Notes: generated by a model not told the origin, from the sequence alone. A stretch of DNA of 64,000 nt from Amorphophallus konjac (GCA_022559845.1 CM040128.1:77439247-77503246); one strand, 5' to 3'. Shown: positions 11,063 to 23,168, counted from the stretch's first letter. Made by a program: numbers and translations.

Positions 11063-12446
11063 GGAGAGCTCCCTCGGGATACAGACTGGCCATCAAGAGA
11101 TGAGCCCCCCGTCGCAGCTACTGCTGGGGGCGACGAGGAGTTCGTTGATATTGAGGGGTTTTTCGAAGGGGACGCTTCGACTGGTGAGCTTCTTCCCCGG
11201 TACCTTCGACTAGGGAGCTATCTTTATGTGAGGCTGGACTTGATAGTGGCCTAATCTGATTTCCCAACATATAGGTGCCCCTGATTTGCCCACGGTCGGG
11301 GGTTCATCAGAGAGCTTGTCTGGTTCTTCAGAGGGTGGCAACGCCACGATGGCGACTGATGAGAGCTCGAGCTCTTCTTCCCCCGAGGCCTCTTCTGCCA
11401 GGGACGCCGAGATGGAGGTGGCGTTGGAAGGTATATGCGACTTCTCCTTGCCTCCGCATTGGCTTTGATACAGAGTTTATGGCAGAGTGCTGACATTTTT
11501 GTGTTATGTCCAAGACTTGAGTCTGAGGAGGAGCACGCGTCGGCTCCCGTCGAGCAGGGTCGAGGGGAGCCCTCCGTCACCTCAATGGCCATTGGAGAGG
11601 ACCGGATTACAGGGGAGTCCTTACCCTCTCTGACTCCAGTAGAGGACACTGTCGGGGCGGAGGAGAGGTTACCCTCATCGACCCCGAGCGGGGAAGTTAC
11701 AGGCACGGCGGGAGCCACACCAGGTGAGAGTCAGGACCTTTCTCAGGTTTTTCACCTTGTCTTGTCATAGGGAAACCCTGAACATGGTTGACCCATTTCG
11801 TGTTTGATGGGGTTGTGCAGGTCCTTCCGGTGTGCTGGCTGAGACGGGTCACTCCTCTCTCGAGTTGGGGATCGAGTGGCCTACATCCGTTTCACCACCG
11901 GAGCCGCTACTGGACGCCAGCGTAGGTGTAGCCTTGCTTCAGCGAGCCCGGGGCTACGTAGGGGGTGATCCCCTGCCTTCCCCAGAGGAGCTTCGGCAAC
12001 AGCTGAGGGAGTGTACACGCGGCTACCATGGCCTTGGATTCCCTCGTGGGCTCTGGATGTCTGGCTTGGCTGGCATCTGGGTGGAGTACCTGCGGCTTCT
12101 GGTGGCTCAGGAGCAGCGGGCACAACGACTGGCGGCCATTCGGGAGGTATAGGAGCAGTGTGTTCAGCTTGCGTCAGCTATGACCGAGCAGAGGAGGCTT
12201 GCCGACGCGGCCGTGTCTCTTGCTCAGGACCGTGCCAGGCAACTGAGCGAGGCGACCAGCGGAGCCGAGGCCCTGCAGAAGGCCTTGGAGGAGCAGCGGC
12301 GAGCCGTAGAGCTTGCTAGAGTTGAGTGGCGGACTGTCGAAGCTGGAGCCGAGGCCAGTGTTCAGCTTGCGTCGACCTTGGAGGCGGAGCTTGCAACCGC
12401 GGAGTCCCGCTTGGCGGAGTTGGAGGGGAGCGAGGCTAGGCCATGA
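11063..12446 (+). pseudogene. 3' half of a PMD-type antisense gene of Tat-A
   Basis: Plus-strand, exon-intron structured fragment antisense to the Tat-A pol. Its 5' part is separated off by the Copia insertion. Likely exons: to 11183 (donor G|GTGAGC), 11275-11430 (acceptor ATATAG, donor AAG|GTATAT), about 11514-11723 (donor CAG|GTGAGA) and 11821-12446 (acceptor TTGTGCAG). The exons encode acidic Ser/Glu-rich linkers, then an Ala/Glu-rich coiled coil (about 12155-12430) ending at TGA 12444-12446. The last exon has an in-frame TAG at 12150-12152. The same architecture, acidic linker exons then a C-terminal coiled coil, is seen at 61.3-63.15 kb behind a recognisable PMD, which is why I assign it to that family. 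Sequence similarity between the two copies is low. Confidence 0.62.
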
Positions 12447-13009
12447 TTGTATTGCTTCCCTCCCCCCTTTTTGTTATCCGGACTGTAAATTTTTGTTACT
12501 CCAAGGGCATGTCTTGGGCTCCTTTTTACAGAGTGTTAATGACAAATTCCGGATTTTAGTGTTGTTGTTTACTGAGTTGTTCTCCTCCCTAGTTTGTAGA
12601 ATAGGGTTGGGTAGAAGGGATGGCTACCACTTACTGTCGGTCGTGCTTGATTGTCTTGACACGTATCGGCGTAAGGGGCAGGGGACTGGGTTTTACCTGA
12701 ACTGGAGCTGGGATAAAAGACTGGGTGGGGGGAGTGGCATGACTGGATTTTGGGTACTGGGAACTGAGTGCTGGTTGCTGGGAAGTAGGGAAAAGCCTTA
12801 GCATAGGGTTGGCGTAGGCCTGTCCAGACGTGGCAGCCTGTTTGGTTAAGGTCGGGAGTTGATTCTGGGACGTATCGGTTGTAGGTTGACGCCTGGCTGT
12901 TGGTTGTTTGTATGTCATTAGCTGGTAATGTAGCTCTCCTGGACTTGAGAAACTGGGACTGAGCTGGCTGAATGACCTCAAAAGACATCACCGCCGAGGG
13001 CTGTGATCG
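12447..13009. other. Non-coding stretch after PMD-type fragment
   Basis: Probably the 3' untranslated region of the plus-strand fragment and spacer. T-rich just after the stop codon, then no reading frame or repeat that I can defend. Confidence 0.5.
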
Positions 13010-13440
13010 GGACTGGGACTAGTTGGCCCACCTGCGGAGGGATCGTGGCCAAAACTGGAGCTGGGAGCTGGCGGATGGCCCATAAAGGCGTTGTGGCCGG
13101 AAGCTAGAACTGGGGACAGGAGCTGGACGGTCGGCCTGTGAAGGTGTTGTAGCCGGAGACTGGAGCTGGAGACTGGGCGGCTGGCCTGGAGAGGCATTGT
13201 AGCCGAAACTGGAACTGGAGGCTGGCGATTGGCCTATGAAGGCGTTGTAGCCGAAAATGGAACTGGAGGCTGGCGGCTGGCCTGTAGAGGCGTTGTAGCT
13301 GAAACTAGAACTAGAGGCTGGCGGCTGGCCTGTAGAGGCGTTGTAGCCGAAACTGGAGCTGGAGACTGGCGGCTGACTTGTGAAGGCATTGTAGCCGAAA
13401 CTGGAACTGGAGACTGGCGGCTGGAGATGACCGACCCTCG
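13010..13440 (-). repeat. About seven 60-bp tandem repeats in Tat-A 3' region
   Basis: Degenerate units of about 57-66 bp with the core GCGTTGTAGCCGAAACTGGA on the plus strand. On the minus strand, Tat-A sense, an open frame from 13459 to 13019 (146 codons) translates the units as a 20-residue repeat of the type QPPASSSSFGYNASTG. The frame stays open through the array and the unit length is a multiple of three in the best-preserved units. No family is recognised. It may be a low-complexity tail of an extra Tat reading frame or a minisatellite that happens to be open. Confidence 0.6.
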
Positions 13441-13564
13441 GGGATGTAGTGGCCATCATTATCGTGGCGTGATGTTGAGCTCACCATCGGGGCGTGTCAT
13501 GACCGACGGCTTTTGTAAATGAAGAGTAGAGAGGCAAAGAGAGTTCCTTTTTTTTCTCTTTACC

Positions 13565-13645
13565 AGCCCTACCGCCCTTGTGGGTTTTCGCCAGAGCTGG
13601 CCCCCTTTTACTTTTTCCGGTGCGCCCTTATGGGTTTTCACACCG
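13565..13645 (-). other. Two structured hairpins, Tat-A 3' UTR, copy 1
   Basis: On the minus strand these are hairpins 13618-13645 (stem CGGTG/CACCG plus U-G and G-C pairs) and 13565-13598 (stem AGCUCUG/UAGGGCU with two G-U pairs). Both enclose the loop AAAACC...AAGGG. Copy 2 lies at 30447-30527. The chromovirus insertion at 13662 separates these from the rest of copy 1, which continues at 29785-29894. Confidence 0.7.
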
Positions 13646-13661
13646 AGGGGTTGCCCGAGCC

Positions 13662-15824
13662 TAATGCGGGACGACGACGAGGACTCGACTCGGACTTGTT
13701 GCGACCTTGGACTCTATAGGACGACGTGATTAGTTGGACGACGCAACCAGCAACAATGACACAACACGGCACCGAAAGAGCTCCAAAAGAGGTGATATGC
13801 CCCAAATAAGAAGCGCTAACTCACGGTTGTCCCCATCGAGGGAAGTGCGACGATCTGCACGGTTGAGTAACTGGCTTTGAGTCTCGGGTGGTCGGCTCAC
13901 TCTCGCACTCGGAACGAGTCGCGGGACGGGTCTCGCACTCACAACTCACAGCGGTGATTAATGTATAACAAGCTAATAATATATCCTACTCACATGCAGC
14001 GACATCTTGAATGCATACTAGCTGAGCAAAGTACGACAAAGAGGGTTGGCGAGTGTACCTCCACGCTCGGGGCGTGGGGAAGACTTCCCGGCTGAGATCC
14101 GTCACTCCCGGTACAATAATCAAATTAATTACAGCATTCAAATCACGGCCCATTTCACGCAAGGAGGTAAAAGACCACAACAGCGGTCCGGGAGCGCCGT
14201 TCAAGGGTTGATGGGCAGCAATTGAAGGCGCTCGGGCGGGCGTGGTCGGCCGGTTCAACACGGTTCACTCGGGCCCGCAGGACAGCACGTGGGACCCGCT
14301 GCTGTGACGGAGACGTCCGGGACGGCTCCTAGCTGCAACGTCTGGCGGGGGCGCTCCTGGAATGTCCCGGGTTGATTCCCGAGAGCGGCGGTCACCGGAG
14401 TGGTGGTGGGCGATTTCTTGAGATTTATTTCCCAAGGCTGCCCCTCAGCTCACTTTCTGGTTAGAACTGCGCGCTCCGACGAGATCGGCCGCCACGACCA
14501 GAAACGATGTCGGATCGAGACACAAGATGTACCGTTGGAAAGAGGACTCAAAATCCTACGACATACTAGAATTACAGACTCGTCCAATGGCGGGAATGAA
14601 AATGGAAGCGACTGAAAACTGACTATGCACTATGTCCCGAAATACCAAACAGGGAGGACAGAACCTGAGCTCCCTGATCAAGGGCTTTGACCGAGGACCT
14701 AATGAACGAATTTGGACCTGGGATTTTTGTGGTGGGTATAGGGGAGAGAGAGGAACACGCACATAGGTCTTTTACATCATCCTAACATCATTTAGGGGCC
14801 GATAAAATTTGCCTCCTAAGATCTATCCCGCTGGTCTGCTCGCAGGCAGGTTTTGAGAAGGAAGAACAGGTGGCTGGGAACTAAACTAAACGATCTCTGA
14901 TCGACCTTAAATTTAAACTGGAAATGACCTATGATGGGGGGAACCTACCCTCAAAGTTTTGTCACGATCCAACGGTCGGATCTCTCGTACTAGCCCGAAC
15001 ACCGAGCTATTGTCCAGGAACTCCGAGTTTATGGCAACAAGATGTAGACCGGCTTGTGGTTGCTCAACGGCGGCACGAACGGTGGCGGCGGTGGACGTTC
15101 ACAATAGGTAGAGGAAGAAGGGAAGATGAAGAGATTTGAAGGAGATAGAAGAGTTTAGATCAGATCTAGGGGAGGTAGGACGAAGAAGGGGAAGAACACT
15201 CAAGAACACAAGAGAGAGAGGGGAGGGGGTGCACCAAGCATTTTCCTCTTTAATTCTTCATTAGTTCTTCCACAAAAATACAAGAGACCTTAAATACTCA
15301 AACCCTAGATCTAGACCAAAGTACATCCACTAACACCAAAGGACATCCACTAACATTGGTCAAGGGTAGGTGGGGGACAAGCATGGGGGACAAGGAGGGG
15401 ACACCCCCCTTTAAGAGTAGGTGGGGGACAAGCATGGGGGACAAGGAGGGGGCATCCTCTACCTTTGTCTCCTTGGTCGAATGGTCCAAGTCTTCTAGAA
15501 GCCCATCTTGGGCCTTGGACCAGTCTTTTGAGCCCACATGTGTAGAAGCCCACAAGGGAGAGAGAGGCCCAATTGGGCTCCTAAAAGTTTGGAGGCCCAA
15601 TTTGGAAATTGGGCTCCTTACATGAAGTGTAACCCATTTTACAACATTGACCCATTACACTCATAAATACTCAAATAAATACACACCAATACACTCATAA
15701 TAATCATAAAGAAACTTAATACCCCGGTGGGGACTCCATGCTATCACCCAGCCACAAGAAGGTCGGCGTCGCTCGAGTCGTGCTACGTGTCTGATAACGA
15801 TGGCTAGCTTTGGTGTCCTCACCA
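13662..15824 (-). repeat. 3' LTR of chromovirus derivative
   Basis: In sense orientation it opens with TGGTGAGGACACC and ends near CCCGCATTA; the right copy ends CCCGTATCA. It aligns along its length with 18106-19731 plus 29239-29784. It contains a duplicated block near 15360-15440 built on GGTGGGGGACAAGCATGGGG. Parts of it resemble the body of the aberrant insertion at 37128-39347. Confidence 0.88.
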
Positions 15825-16251
15825 ATCCTCCCCGGGTGGGAGAAGCTGGACCCTGTCGAGTAGGGGTCCTGATCGCTCTGGTATCGATCCAGCAGATCTG
15901 GATCCATCCTCTGTAACTCTGCCCGGGTGATCCACGTGTCCTCGGTCGCAGGTCACCCCCTCCAACGCACCAAATAGCACTGGTACACTCCGCCTCGAGT
16001 AGTCGTTACCTGCTCATCCAGTATACACTCTATCTGCTCTCGCTGCTGAGGTAACAAGGCCGGAGGTGGACACTCTAGGGTGGTGTCACTCACAATGGGT
16101 GGAGACGGCTCAAAGGGCTCACTTGGTATCACCGCTGGGTCCCTATAAGCGACTAGATCTGAGATGTTGAAAGTAGAGCTAATCCCGTAATCCTCTGGCA
16201 GGTCCACAACATATGCATTTGATCCGACCCGCCTCACCACTCAAAAGGGAC
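15716..16251 (-). pseudogene. pol: Integrase C-terminus with chromodomain
   Basis: The minus-strand frame from about 16240 gives the Gypsy integrase C-terminal region (VRRVGSNAYVVDLP, FNISDLVAYRD), then a chromodomain start (YQCYLVRWRG). A TGA near 15955 stops it; the same frame then continues with DTWITRAELQRMDPDLLDRY, the rest of a chromodomain, and runs into the LTR, ending at 15716. Chromodomains of this kind direct integration to marked chromatin in chromoviruses. With the nonsense codon and no catalytic core this is a relic. Reina-like chromoviruses have similar wording, but the long LTR does not fit that clade, so I leave the clade open. Confidence 0.8.
15825..15834 (-). other. Polypurine tract of chromovirus derivative
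   Basis: On the minus strand GGGGAGGAT lies directly upstream of the TGGTGAGG start of the 3' LTR. Confidence 0.7.
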
Positions 16252-17007
16252 CAGCACCGCGAGCGTGCAACTTCTTCACGGCTCCCGAGGGAAACCGTTC
16301 AAGTCTGACCCTGATCATGACATAATCGCCCTCCTGAAACTCACGGTGGTGCCTATGGACGTTAGCCAAGTCCGTATATCGCGCGTTGCTGGACTCAAGG
16401 TAGTGATGATGATGCAGACTCTGAGATAGCTATGTGGACTCATACCTACGCGAATGCAGGGGTGGTCTTGGACATCGAAACATGGACCTAGCATGTCTAT
16501 GACGCCTACCTGACTGGACAACATGAGGAGAACCTAGACATCCAGAGTTGTACCTATATGCACAAGTGTCTGACTAAATGTGGTAGACTCTGGGGGACTA
16601 GTATGTCCAAACTCACTCATATATGATGGGGGACATGATGAAGCATAAGAGAGAGACCGATGTTCCTTTCCTTCCAAACTCTGGGGTGTGGATGCATGCA
16701 GCGTGAGATGTTGACGGGCCTGTGTGGGAGGGGTATGATAGTGGACCTCTTTGACAACGTGAAGTGATGAAAATGAGTTGAGAGACTCACTAGGGAGGGG
16801 ATCTAATGGGTCAAAGAAATGATGACTCCTCTTGACCGGCCTCTTCACTATACTTGCCCAAGTCTGATATTTGCTATGGTGTAGTGGATCACCTTCAGGC
16901 ACACTAATGGGTGGGACAAGGGGCTCGTGTGGAAGGTAAGGTTCCTCCCTCGGGATAGTAGCACCATAAAATGGGAGAGAGTCAAACTCCTCGGGTATGG
17001 GAAAGAG
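16252..17007 (-). other. Internal remnant without recognisable domain
   Basis: Between the gag-like frame and integrase tail. A minus-strand open frame of 122 codons (16902-16534) is rich in His, Ser and Pro and matches nothing I know. The part next to the chromodomain (near 16250-16380) still reads like an integrase tail segment in pieces. Protease and RT motifs are absent, so a large deletion removed the pol core. Confidence 0.5.
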
Positions 17008-17757
17008 CTAGAGGACCTTAAAGGTAATATGACCGATGGTGTACGCCAAGGTGACGGACCCCAAGGCAGGGTGTGTGAAGCTATGACTATAGGGTTGGTC
17101 AGACCCTAAGGCCAACATATATGTCAACTCCCATTGGCAATCTAAACTCCTAAAAAAGTCTTTCACATTTTCCACAAAGCAAAAGGACTGGAAAGTGGTG
17201 TGAAAGGGGTCAAAGGGTACTACTGGGAGTGCTGGGTCCATGGAGGGGTAGCAAGACAGTCTAGGGACCAAGCCTATCTTGAGCCAACTAAGTAGTGACT
17301 TATTTGTGTATAGCTTCCCCGTTAGAGGTACAGGTAGCTCTGGCTGAGGTGGGTGAGGTCGTGGGGTAGGAGGGTCTTGCCTCGTGAGTTCATGTGTTTG
17401 TGGGACATGGGGGTCCTGTCTCGTGGCCTCATGTGGAGAGGTAGATGCTCGCCGAAGGGCAGCATCAAACCATGACTCGAATGGCTCGACCTCTAGAGCG
17501 ACTAGATAAGATTGTTCCAGAGTGGCCGCGTCGCGGCAAAGACATTCAAACTGGTAGTGAAGCCGCAGACCTCTCCGGAACTGAAATTCGACAGTGGTGC
17601 TCTCCTTCCCGACTCCACATCTTGACCGGTACACTTCGAAGTCCCTAATGTACTCGGACACCGACTGGTTGTCTTGGGCGGGTCTGATGTAGGGGTTGGC
17701 CATAGTTACGAAGAGATGGGAATTGATTCCCCTAGGAGTGGGAATGCATTGGAACAT
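17008..17757 (-). pseudogene. gag: Gag-like protein of chromovirus derivative
   Basis: An open frame of 249 codons. Residues about 20-95 (MANPYIRPAQDNQSVSEYIRDF ... RFRRGL-type core ... LEQSYLVALEVE) match the capsid fold pattern of Gypsy gag proteins, where a SVxEY/F helix and a GL motif recur. A Pro/His-rich linker follows (about 110-145). The C-terminal third is not recognised. No CCHC zinc knuckle is present. A natural start may be the internal methionine MANPY at residue 19. Gag would form the particle in which reverse transcription occurs; here it is probably non-functional. Confidence 0.65.
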
Positions 17758-18089
17758 TTTTTTTCTTTTCTTTTATGCAAAACTAATGCAAGCACCTAGA
17801 CACTCTACATTGCAATGTTGGAATGCAGACTCGACTACAAACCTAGACTTAACCCAATTTCTAGTACGTGGCGGAGGCTATAATCCGAAGATCCGACTCG
17901 ACACGTGGGGCTACTTTCCGGATAGGAGTAACCTAACCTTCCAGTAACGTCTTTTGATATACGGGTTATCGGGGTGAAATGCGACCCAAAAAACACTTTT
18001 TTTGTTTTCTTTGTTTTAAAACAATGATGATCCTAGACTCGACTTAGACCGTGCAAAGACTTATGCAACGACTACCCTAGACTCAAACA
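17758..18089 (-). other. Leader of chromovirus derivative
   Basis: Region between the primer site and gag. No reading frame or motif seen. Confidence 0.5.
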
Positions 18090-18102
18090 GGCTCTGATAC
18101 CA
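18090..18102 (-). other. Primer-binding site, initiator-Met tRNA
   Basis: Minus-strand TGGTATCAGAGCC follows the LTR terminus CCCGTATCA after a short AAT spacer. Confidence 0.88.
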
Positions 18103-18105
18103 ATT

Positions 18106-19731
18106 TGATACGGGACGGCGATGAGGACTCGACTCGGACTTGTTGCGACCTTGGACTCTATAGGACGGCGCGATTAGTTGGACGACGCGACCAGCAACAA
18201 TGACACAACGCGGCACCTAAAGAGCTCCAGAAGAGGCGATATGCCTCAAACAAGAAGCGCTAACTCATGGTCATCCCCATCGAGGGAAGCGCGACGATCT
18301 GCACGGTTGAGTAACCGACTTTGAGTCTCGGGTGGTCGGCACACTCTCGCGCTCGGAACGAGTTGCGGGACGGGTCTCGCACTCACAACTCACAGCAGTG
18401 ATTAATGTATAACAAGCTAATAATATATCCTACTCACATGAAGCGACATCTTGAATGCATACTAGCTGAGCAAAGTACGACAAAGAGGGTTGGCGAGTGT
18501 ACCTCCACGCTCGGGGCATGGGGAAGACTTCCCGGCTAAGATCCGTCACTCCCGGTACAATAATTAAATTAATTACAGCATTTAAATCACAGCCCACTTC
18601 ACACAGGGAGGTAAAAGGTCACAATAGCGGTCTGGGAGCGCCGTTCAAGGGTTGACGGGCAGCAATTGAAGGCGCTCGGGAGGGCGTGGTTGGCCGGTTC
18701 AACACGGTTCACTCGGGCCCGCAGGACAGCACGTGGGACCCGCTGCTGGGACGGAGACGTCCGGGACGGCTCCTAGCTGCAGCGACTGGCGGGGGCACTC
18801 CTGGAATGTCCCGGGTTGATCCCCGAGAGCGGCGCTCACTGGAGTGGTGGTGGGCGATTTCTTGGGATTTATTTCCCAAGGCTGCCCCGCAGCTCACTTT
18901 CTGGCCAGAACTGTGCGCTCTGACAAGATCAGCCGCCATGACCAGCCACGATGTCGGATCGAGACACAAGAGGTACCATTGGAAAGAGGACTCAAAATCC
19001 TAAGACATACTCGAATTACAAACTCGTCCAACAGCGGGAATGAAAATGGGAGTGACTGAAAACTGATTGTGCACTCTGTCCCGAAATACCAAACAGGGAG
19101 GACATAACCTGAGCTCCCTGATCAAGGGCTTTGACCGAGGACCTAATGAACGAATTTGGACCTGTAATTTTTATGGTGAGTAGAGGGGAGAGAGAGGAAC
19201 ATGCACATAGGTTTTTTGCATCATCCTGACATCGTTTAGGGGCCTATAAATTTCTCCTCCTAAGATCTATTCCGCTGGTCTGCTCGCAGGCAGGTTTTGA
19301 GAAGGAAGAACAGGTAGCTGGGAACTGACCTAAACAATATTTGATCGACCTCAAATTTAAACTGGGAATGACCTATGATGGGGGGAACCTACCCTTAAAG
19401 TTTCGTCACGATCCAACTGTCGGATCTCTCGTATTAGACTGAACACCGAGCTGCTGTCCAGGAACTCTGAGTTTGGGGTAGCAAGATGTAGACCGGCTTG
19501 TGGTTGCTCAACGGTGGCACGAACGGCGGCGGCGGTGGTGGATGTTCACAATAGGTAGAGGAAGAATGGAAGAGGAAGAGATTTGAGGGAGATAGAAGAG
19601 TTTGGATCAGATCTAGGGGAGGTAGGAGGAAGAAGGGGAAGAACACTCAAGAACACAAGAGAGAGAGGGGAGGGGGTGCACCAAGCATTTTCCTCTTTAA
19701 TTCTTCATTAGTTCTTCCACAAAAATACAAG
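18106..19731 (-). repeat. 5' LTR of chromovirus derivative, distal part
   Basis: Plus strand begins TGATACGGGACGG (the LTR end in sense). It is collinear with 13662-15300 of the other LTR and is cut at 19731 by the Tekay-type insertion. Confidence 0.88.
19727..19731. other. Target-site duplication ACAAG (left)
   Basis: ACAAG occurs directly before the element at 19732 and directly after its end at 29239-29243. In the intact left LTR the site occurs once (near 15280). Confidence 0.93.
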
Positions 19732-22700
19732 TGTAACGACCCGAGAATCCGATTACCGGGAAGGCCCGATAACCCGAGACTCGCACCGCCGCCCACGAGC
19801 CGGGAGGGCTCGGAAGGGCTAAAAGGAGTGTGGAGGCACAAAGAAATAGGAAATAAAGCAGGACAATCAACAACAACAAGCTGAAAGAAAGAACAGCAAC
19901 AGCTACAACAGAGTCCAGTCCAACAGAAAGTACAGTCTAAAGCAGTAAAAACGTACCACATGCCAAGTGAACACTCGGCCCGGCAAGCTGCAACTGAGAA
20001 CCTCCGCTCCGCACCCTCGAACCACGAGGAAGAACCGCTACACCTGAAAAGCAGGGAATGAGTCTCCAAAACAGAGACTCAGCAGGGATCCCGCGGAACC
20101 CCAACCGGAAACAACGGCGGTAGCGAAAAGGAGAGCTACAACTACAGCAGGAACAGCAAACCGGTGGCCGGTCAAAAACTCGGCACTACAGCTACTCCTA
20201 CTGTACCAGAAGGCACACCTCGATCACGCAGTCGAAGCTACCGAACCACGCTAGTACCACCTACCGAAGCAAGAACACACGGCAACCACGCCGTAGAGGC
20301 CTGTCCCTCGGACACAGCCGACCTGGACACGCTGTCCAAGGTGCAACCCCGACCATCCGATCGCGGGTACCGCACAACAAGACCCAACCTCGGTAAAGCC
20401 ACTAGCATTAGACCCTTGGCGCGAAAACCAACACACGCGCCACGGCGAAACAACCGAACTCAACGGTCAACACGACCGAAAACCCGAAGGTCGAAATCAC
20501 GGAAACTGATAGTCTGTCACTCCGTACTCGACAGGAGTACCACCCACTAGAAGCACAGCCGGTAGCGTCCCCTGACGTCTTACACCGCACCGCAGGTGAA
20601 CCGCCTGACGTGGTAGGTCCTACCCGAGGCGCGAACACCGTACAAGTAACCACAAACAAGTAACTAGCTGGGGTCACGCCCGTCGACGTGGGTCCAACCG
20701 CCCCCAACCACGTGTGCACACACAGACCACGCGTCCCTGGTCTGGTCCTCTGACCGGTTTTCCCCTCAGCCGGACTCTGGCTGCAAGACGTGGGGCCCGA
20801 CGGCAACCGGTCCACAAACCGCCTCTAAGGGTAAGCCCGTACACCACTCCCTGGTGCGACCAGCACACGCGTACTGGTAGGCTACGACTAGTGGAGGGTC
20901 ACTGAAGGAGTAGACTTTCAACTCAACGGAAAACAACGTCCGAATCCGACGACGTACGGGGACCACCCCACGTACCGGCCCCGTCGCACGGCGACCACAG
21001 TCGGAGAAGGAACAGAACTTGCAGTCCACGGTCACGCACGCAGCCTGCGCGAAAGTCAAGAAAACCCAAGTGACGCTAAGTCACTGGACTCTGGACAGTC
21101 CTCTAGACACACTACAGCCAACGGTCCTTGAGTCGCAAGACTCGGGGTCAAGACCGTTGCACGCAACAGCACAAGGCCGTCGATCTAGCCCAATCTCTAG
21201 GTCCAAAACCACGATATCACGAATACCGAGACAACACACGAGTTGCCAAGACCATTCCCTTGAGAAGGGAACGCAAGGGACAAAGGCCACTCACACGGGC
21301 CACACGGAAAACACAGAAGCACGATTCCCAAGGCAGCACACAAGCCGCCACGACGATTTCCCATCTTGAAGCAAGCGGGAAACCTCCAGCCCCAGGCCGG
21401 GTAACTGGACTCGCAGTCCAAGACCAACCACGTGGCCCACATGGGAATCGCCTTCCAAAAAAACTCACGGCATGCGGGGGAGACCCCACCGCACCCACAC
21501 CGATACACGGTGACTCGATCGAGCGTAACACGAAGGCCCAGCACGCGAGAAGTCACCCGGACTCTCAACCCTACGGGCACGCTAAACGAGATAACACGGT
21601 CCTCCAGACACCCTCAAAACACGGACACAGAAACCCACGGGTGTCAGGGACACTCACAAGACCGCAGGTCGACCACTGGGTCACAACCGGGTCGACTAGG
21701 GATCCACACATTGCGGGACAAGGCGGAGAACACAAAAACTCGCCTCGGAACAACACAAAGCCTGACGGTCTAACCCTAGACCGTCACAGGGCTGTAACGG
21801 TCTAGGCGAGACCGTCACATCCACCTGGCGGCCTAACGCAGACCGTCACACGGCCCAAAGAACGCAGGATGTAACGCGCCTGGCCCAGCGCGTTACACGA
21901 ATGTAACGCGCTTGCCCTGGTCCGTTACACGCCTCACGCTCTCAGCGTGAAAGCAGGATGTAACGCGCTTGCCCCAACGCGTTACACGGATGTAACGCGT
22001 CTGGCCTGGCGCGTCACACACGCTGCCCTCCCCAACGGATAAAAACGGCTCTGACGGCCCACCCTGGGCGCGTTACAAGCATGTAACGGTCCAGAGGGCA
22101 CCGTCACACCCCCAGCCCTCAGCTGGGCAACAGGGAATGTGACGCACCCACCCTGGGGCGTCACAAGGCTGTGACGCGCCAGCCCTGGTGCGTCACACGC
22201 CTGACCCGAAAACCAACGGAAGAGACTCTAACGGTCTAGCCCTGGTGCGTCACAGCACCTGGCGGTCTATCGTGGGACCGTCACACCCACAGACCACCAA
22301 GGGCCAACAGAAGGGGGATGTAACGGCCCTGCCCAGGCGCGTTACACCAAGTGACGGCCACTGGAAGGACCGTCACTTCCTGCCGAGAACGCTACGGCGG
22401 GAAACGACCCAAAACTCGTCCCACGCCCCCATACCTCCACAGGAGAGGGGGAAAACAAGGGGGAAGCTCCCCAGAAGCCCCTAGCATGCATCTACGGCCT
22501 CGGATCGGCCTAAAACGCACTGAAACGAGAGATCGGCCCACAAGCCCTAAAACATGGGTTTTGCCCAAAAACCCCGATTCCACCCGCTCGGCTCACCACG
22601 GCCTACGAAACTCGCGGGAAAGGAAGTGCACGAGCTGGGGAACCATCACCCTACCTCCACCGAAGATTTCGCGCCCCGAGCTCGCCGATCCGCGAAGAAA

Positions 22701-23154
22701 CGCCGTGAAACCCTCGCCGGCTCGCGACCGCGCCACGAGCTCCCACGCGCCTCCACCGCCTCGATCCTCGCCCATCCTCGCCCGCGTCCTCACCCGCGCC
22801 GCCTCCGCCTCGCCCCCGCCTCGCTCCGTCGGCCGCCGGAGAAGAGAGGGGAGAAAGAGGGCGTGAGAGAAGAGAGAGAGTGAGAAAGAGAGAATGAGAG
22901 GGGGAGAGAGGAAAGGGTTAGTATATATAGGAAAACCCGAAAATTCGATAAATTCAGAAAATTACGAAAAATTACCTCCGCGATCCTCGGAAGGAACACA
23001 ACGCAGTGGTACTGTCCCGGAGTCGTAGAACGCCACGGTTTGCCCTGCAAAGAGTTCCGAAGGCACATCAGGGAAAACACGTGTAAAGCACAAAATACAC
23101 TCCGAGACCCGTTAAAATGATCCGAAAAATATCCGAAAAATCCGGGGCATTACA
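19732..23154 (-). repeat. 3' LTR of Tekay-type element
   Basis: Plus-strand ends are TGTAACGACCCG and ...GGGGCATTACA. A hairpin array occupies 21764-22376. A GA-rich stretch and TATATATAG near 22920 may be the promoter region on the minus strand. Open frames inside are repeated identically in the other LTR and show no protein family. Confidence 0.93.
21764..22376 (-). other. Array of about 15 short hairpins, LTR copy 1
   Basis: Units of 24-30 bp, mostly TGTAACG or TGTGACG followed by a variable middle and CGTTACA or CGTCACA. Inner stem pairs vary (CGCG/CGCG, CGGTC/GACCG, GACGC/GCGTC, CGG/CCG) but remain paired. The A/C mismatches on the plus strand are U-G pairs in the element's sense RNA. 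Confidence 0.8.
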
Positions 23155-23168
23155 GCCCTCCCCCCTTA
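23155..23168 (-). other. Polypurine tract of Tekay-type element
   Basis: Minus strand TAAGGGGGGAGGGC abuts the TGTAATGCC start of the 3' LTR. Confidence 0.9.

Noticed and set aside
11063..12446. Several minus-strand frames in the PMD-type fragment (for example 11718-11251)
   Set aside because: The plus strand has splice sites and a coiled coil consistent with the 61-63 kb gene; the minus frames are mirrors of GC-rich codons.
18090..18102. tRNA gene fragments at the primer sites
   Set aside because: Only 12-18 bases complementary to tRNA 3' ends adjacent to LTRs; no tRNA-like fold around them.
20164..22866. Open frames of 100-225 codons in the Tekay-type LTRs
   Set aside because: They exist in both LTRs and on both strands, are Arg/Thr/Pro/Ser-rich and match no family; they follow from GC-rich sequence and cross the hairpin array.
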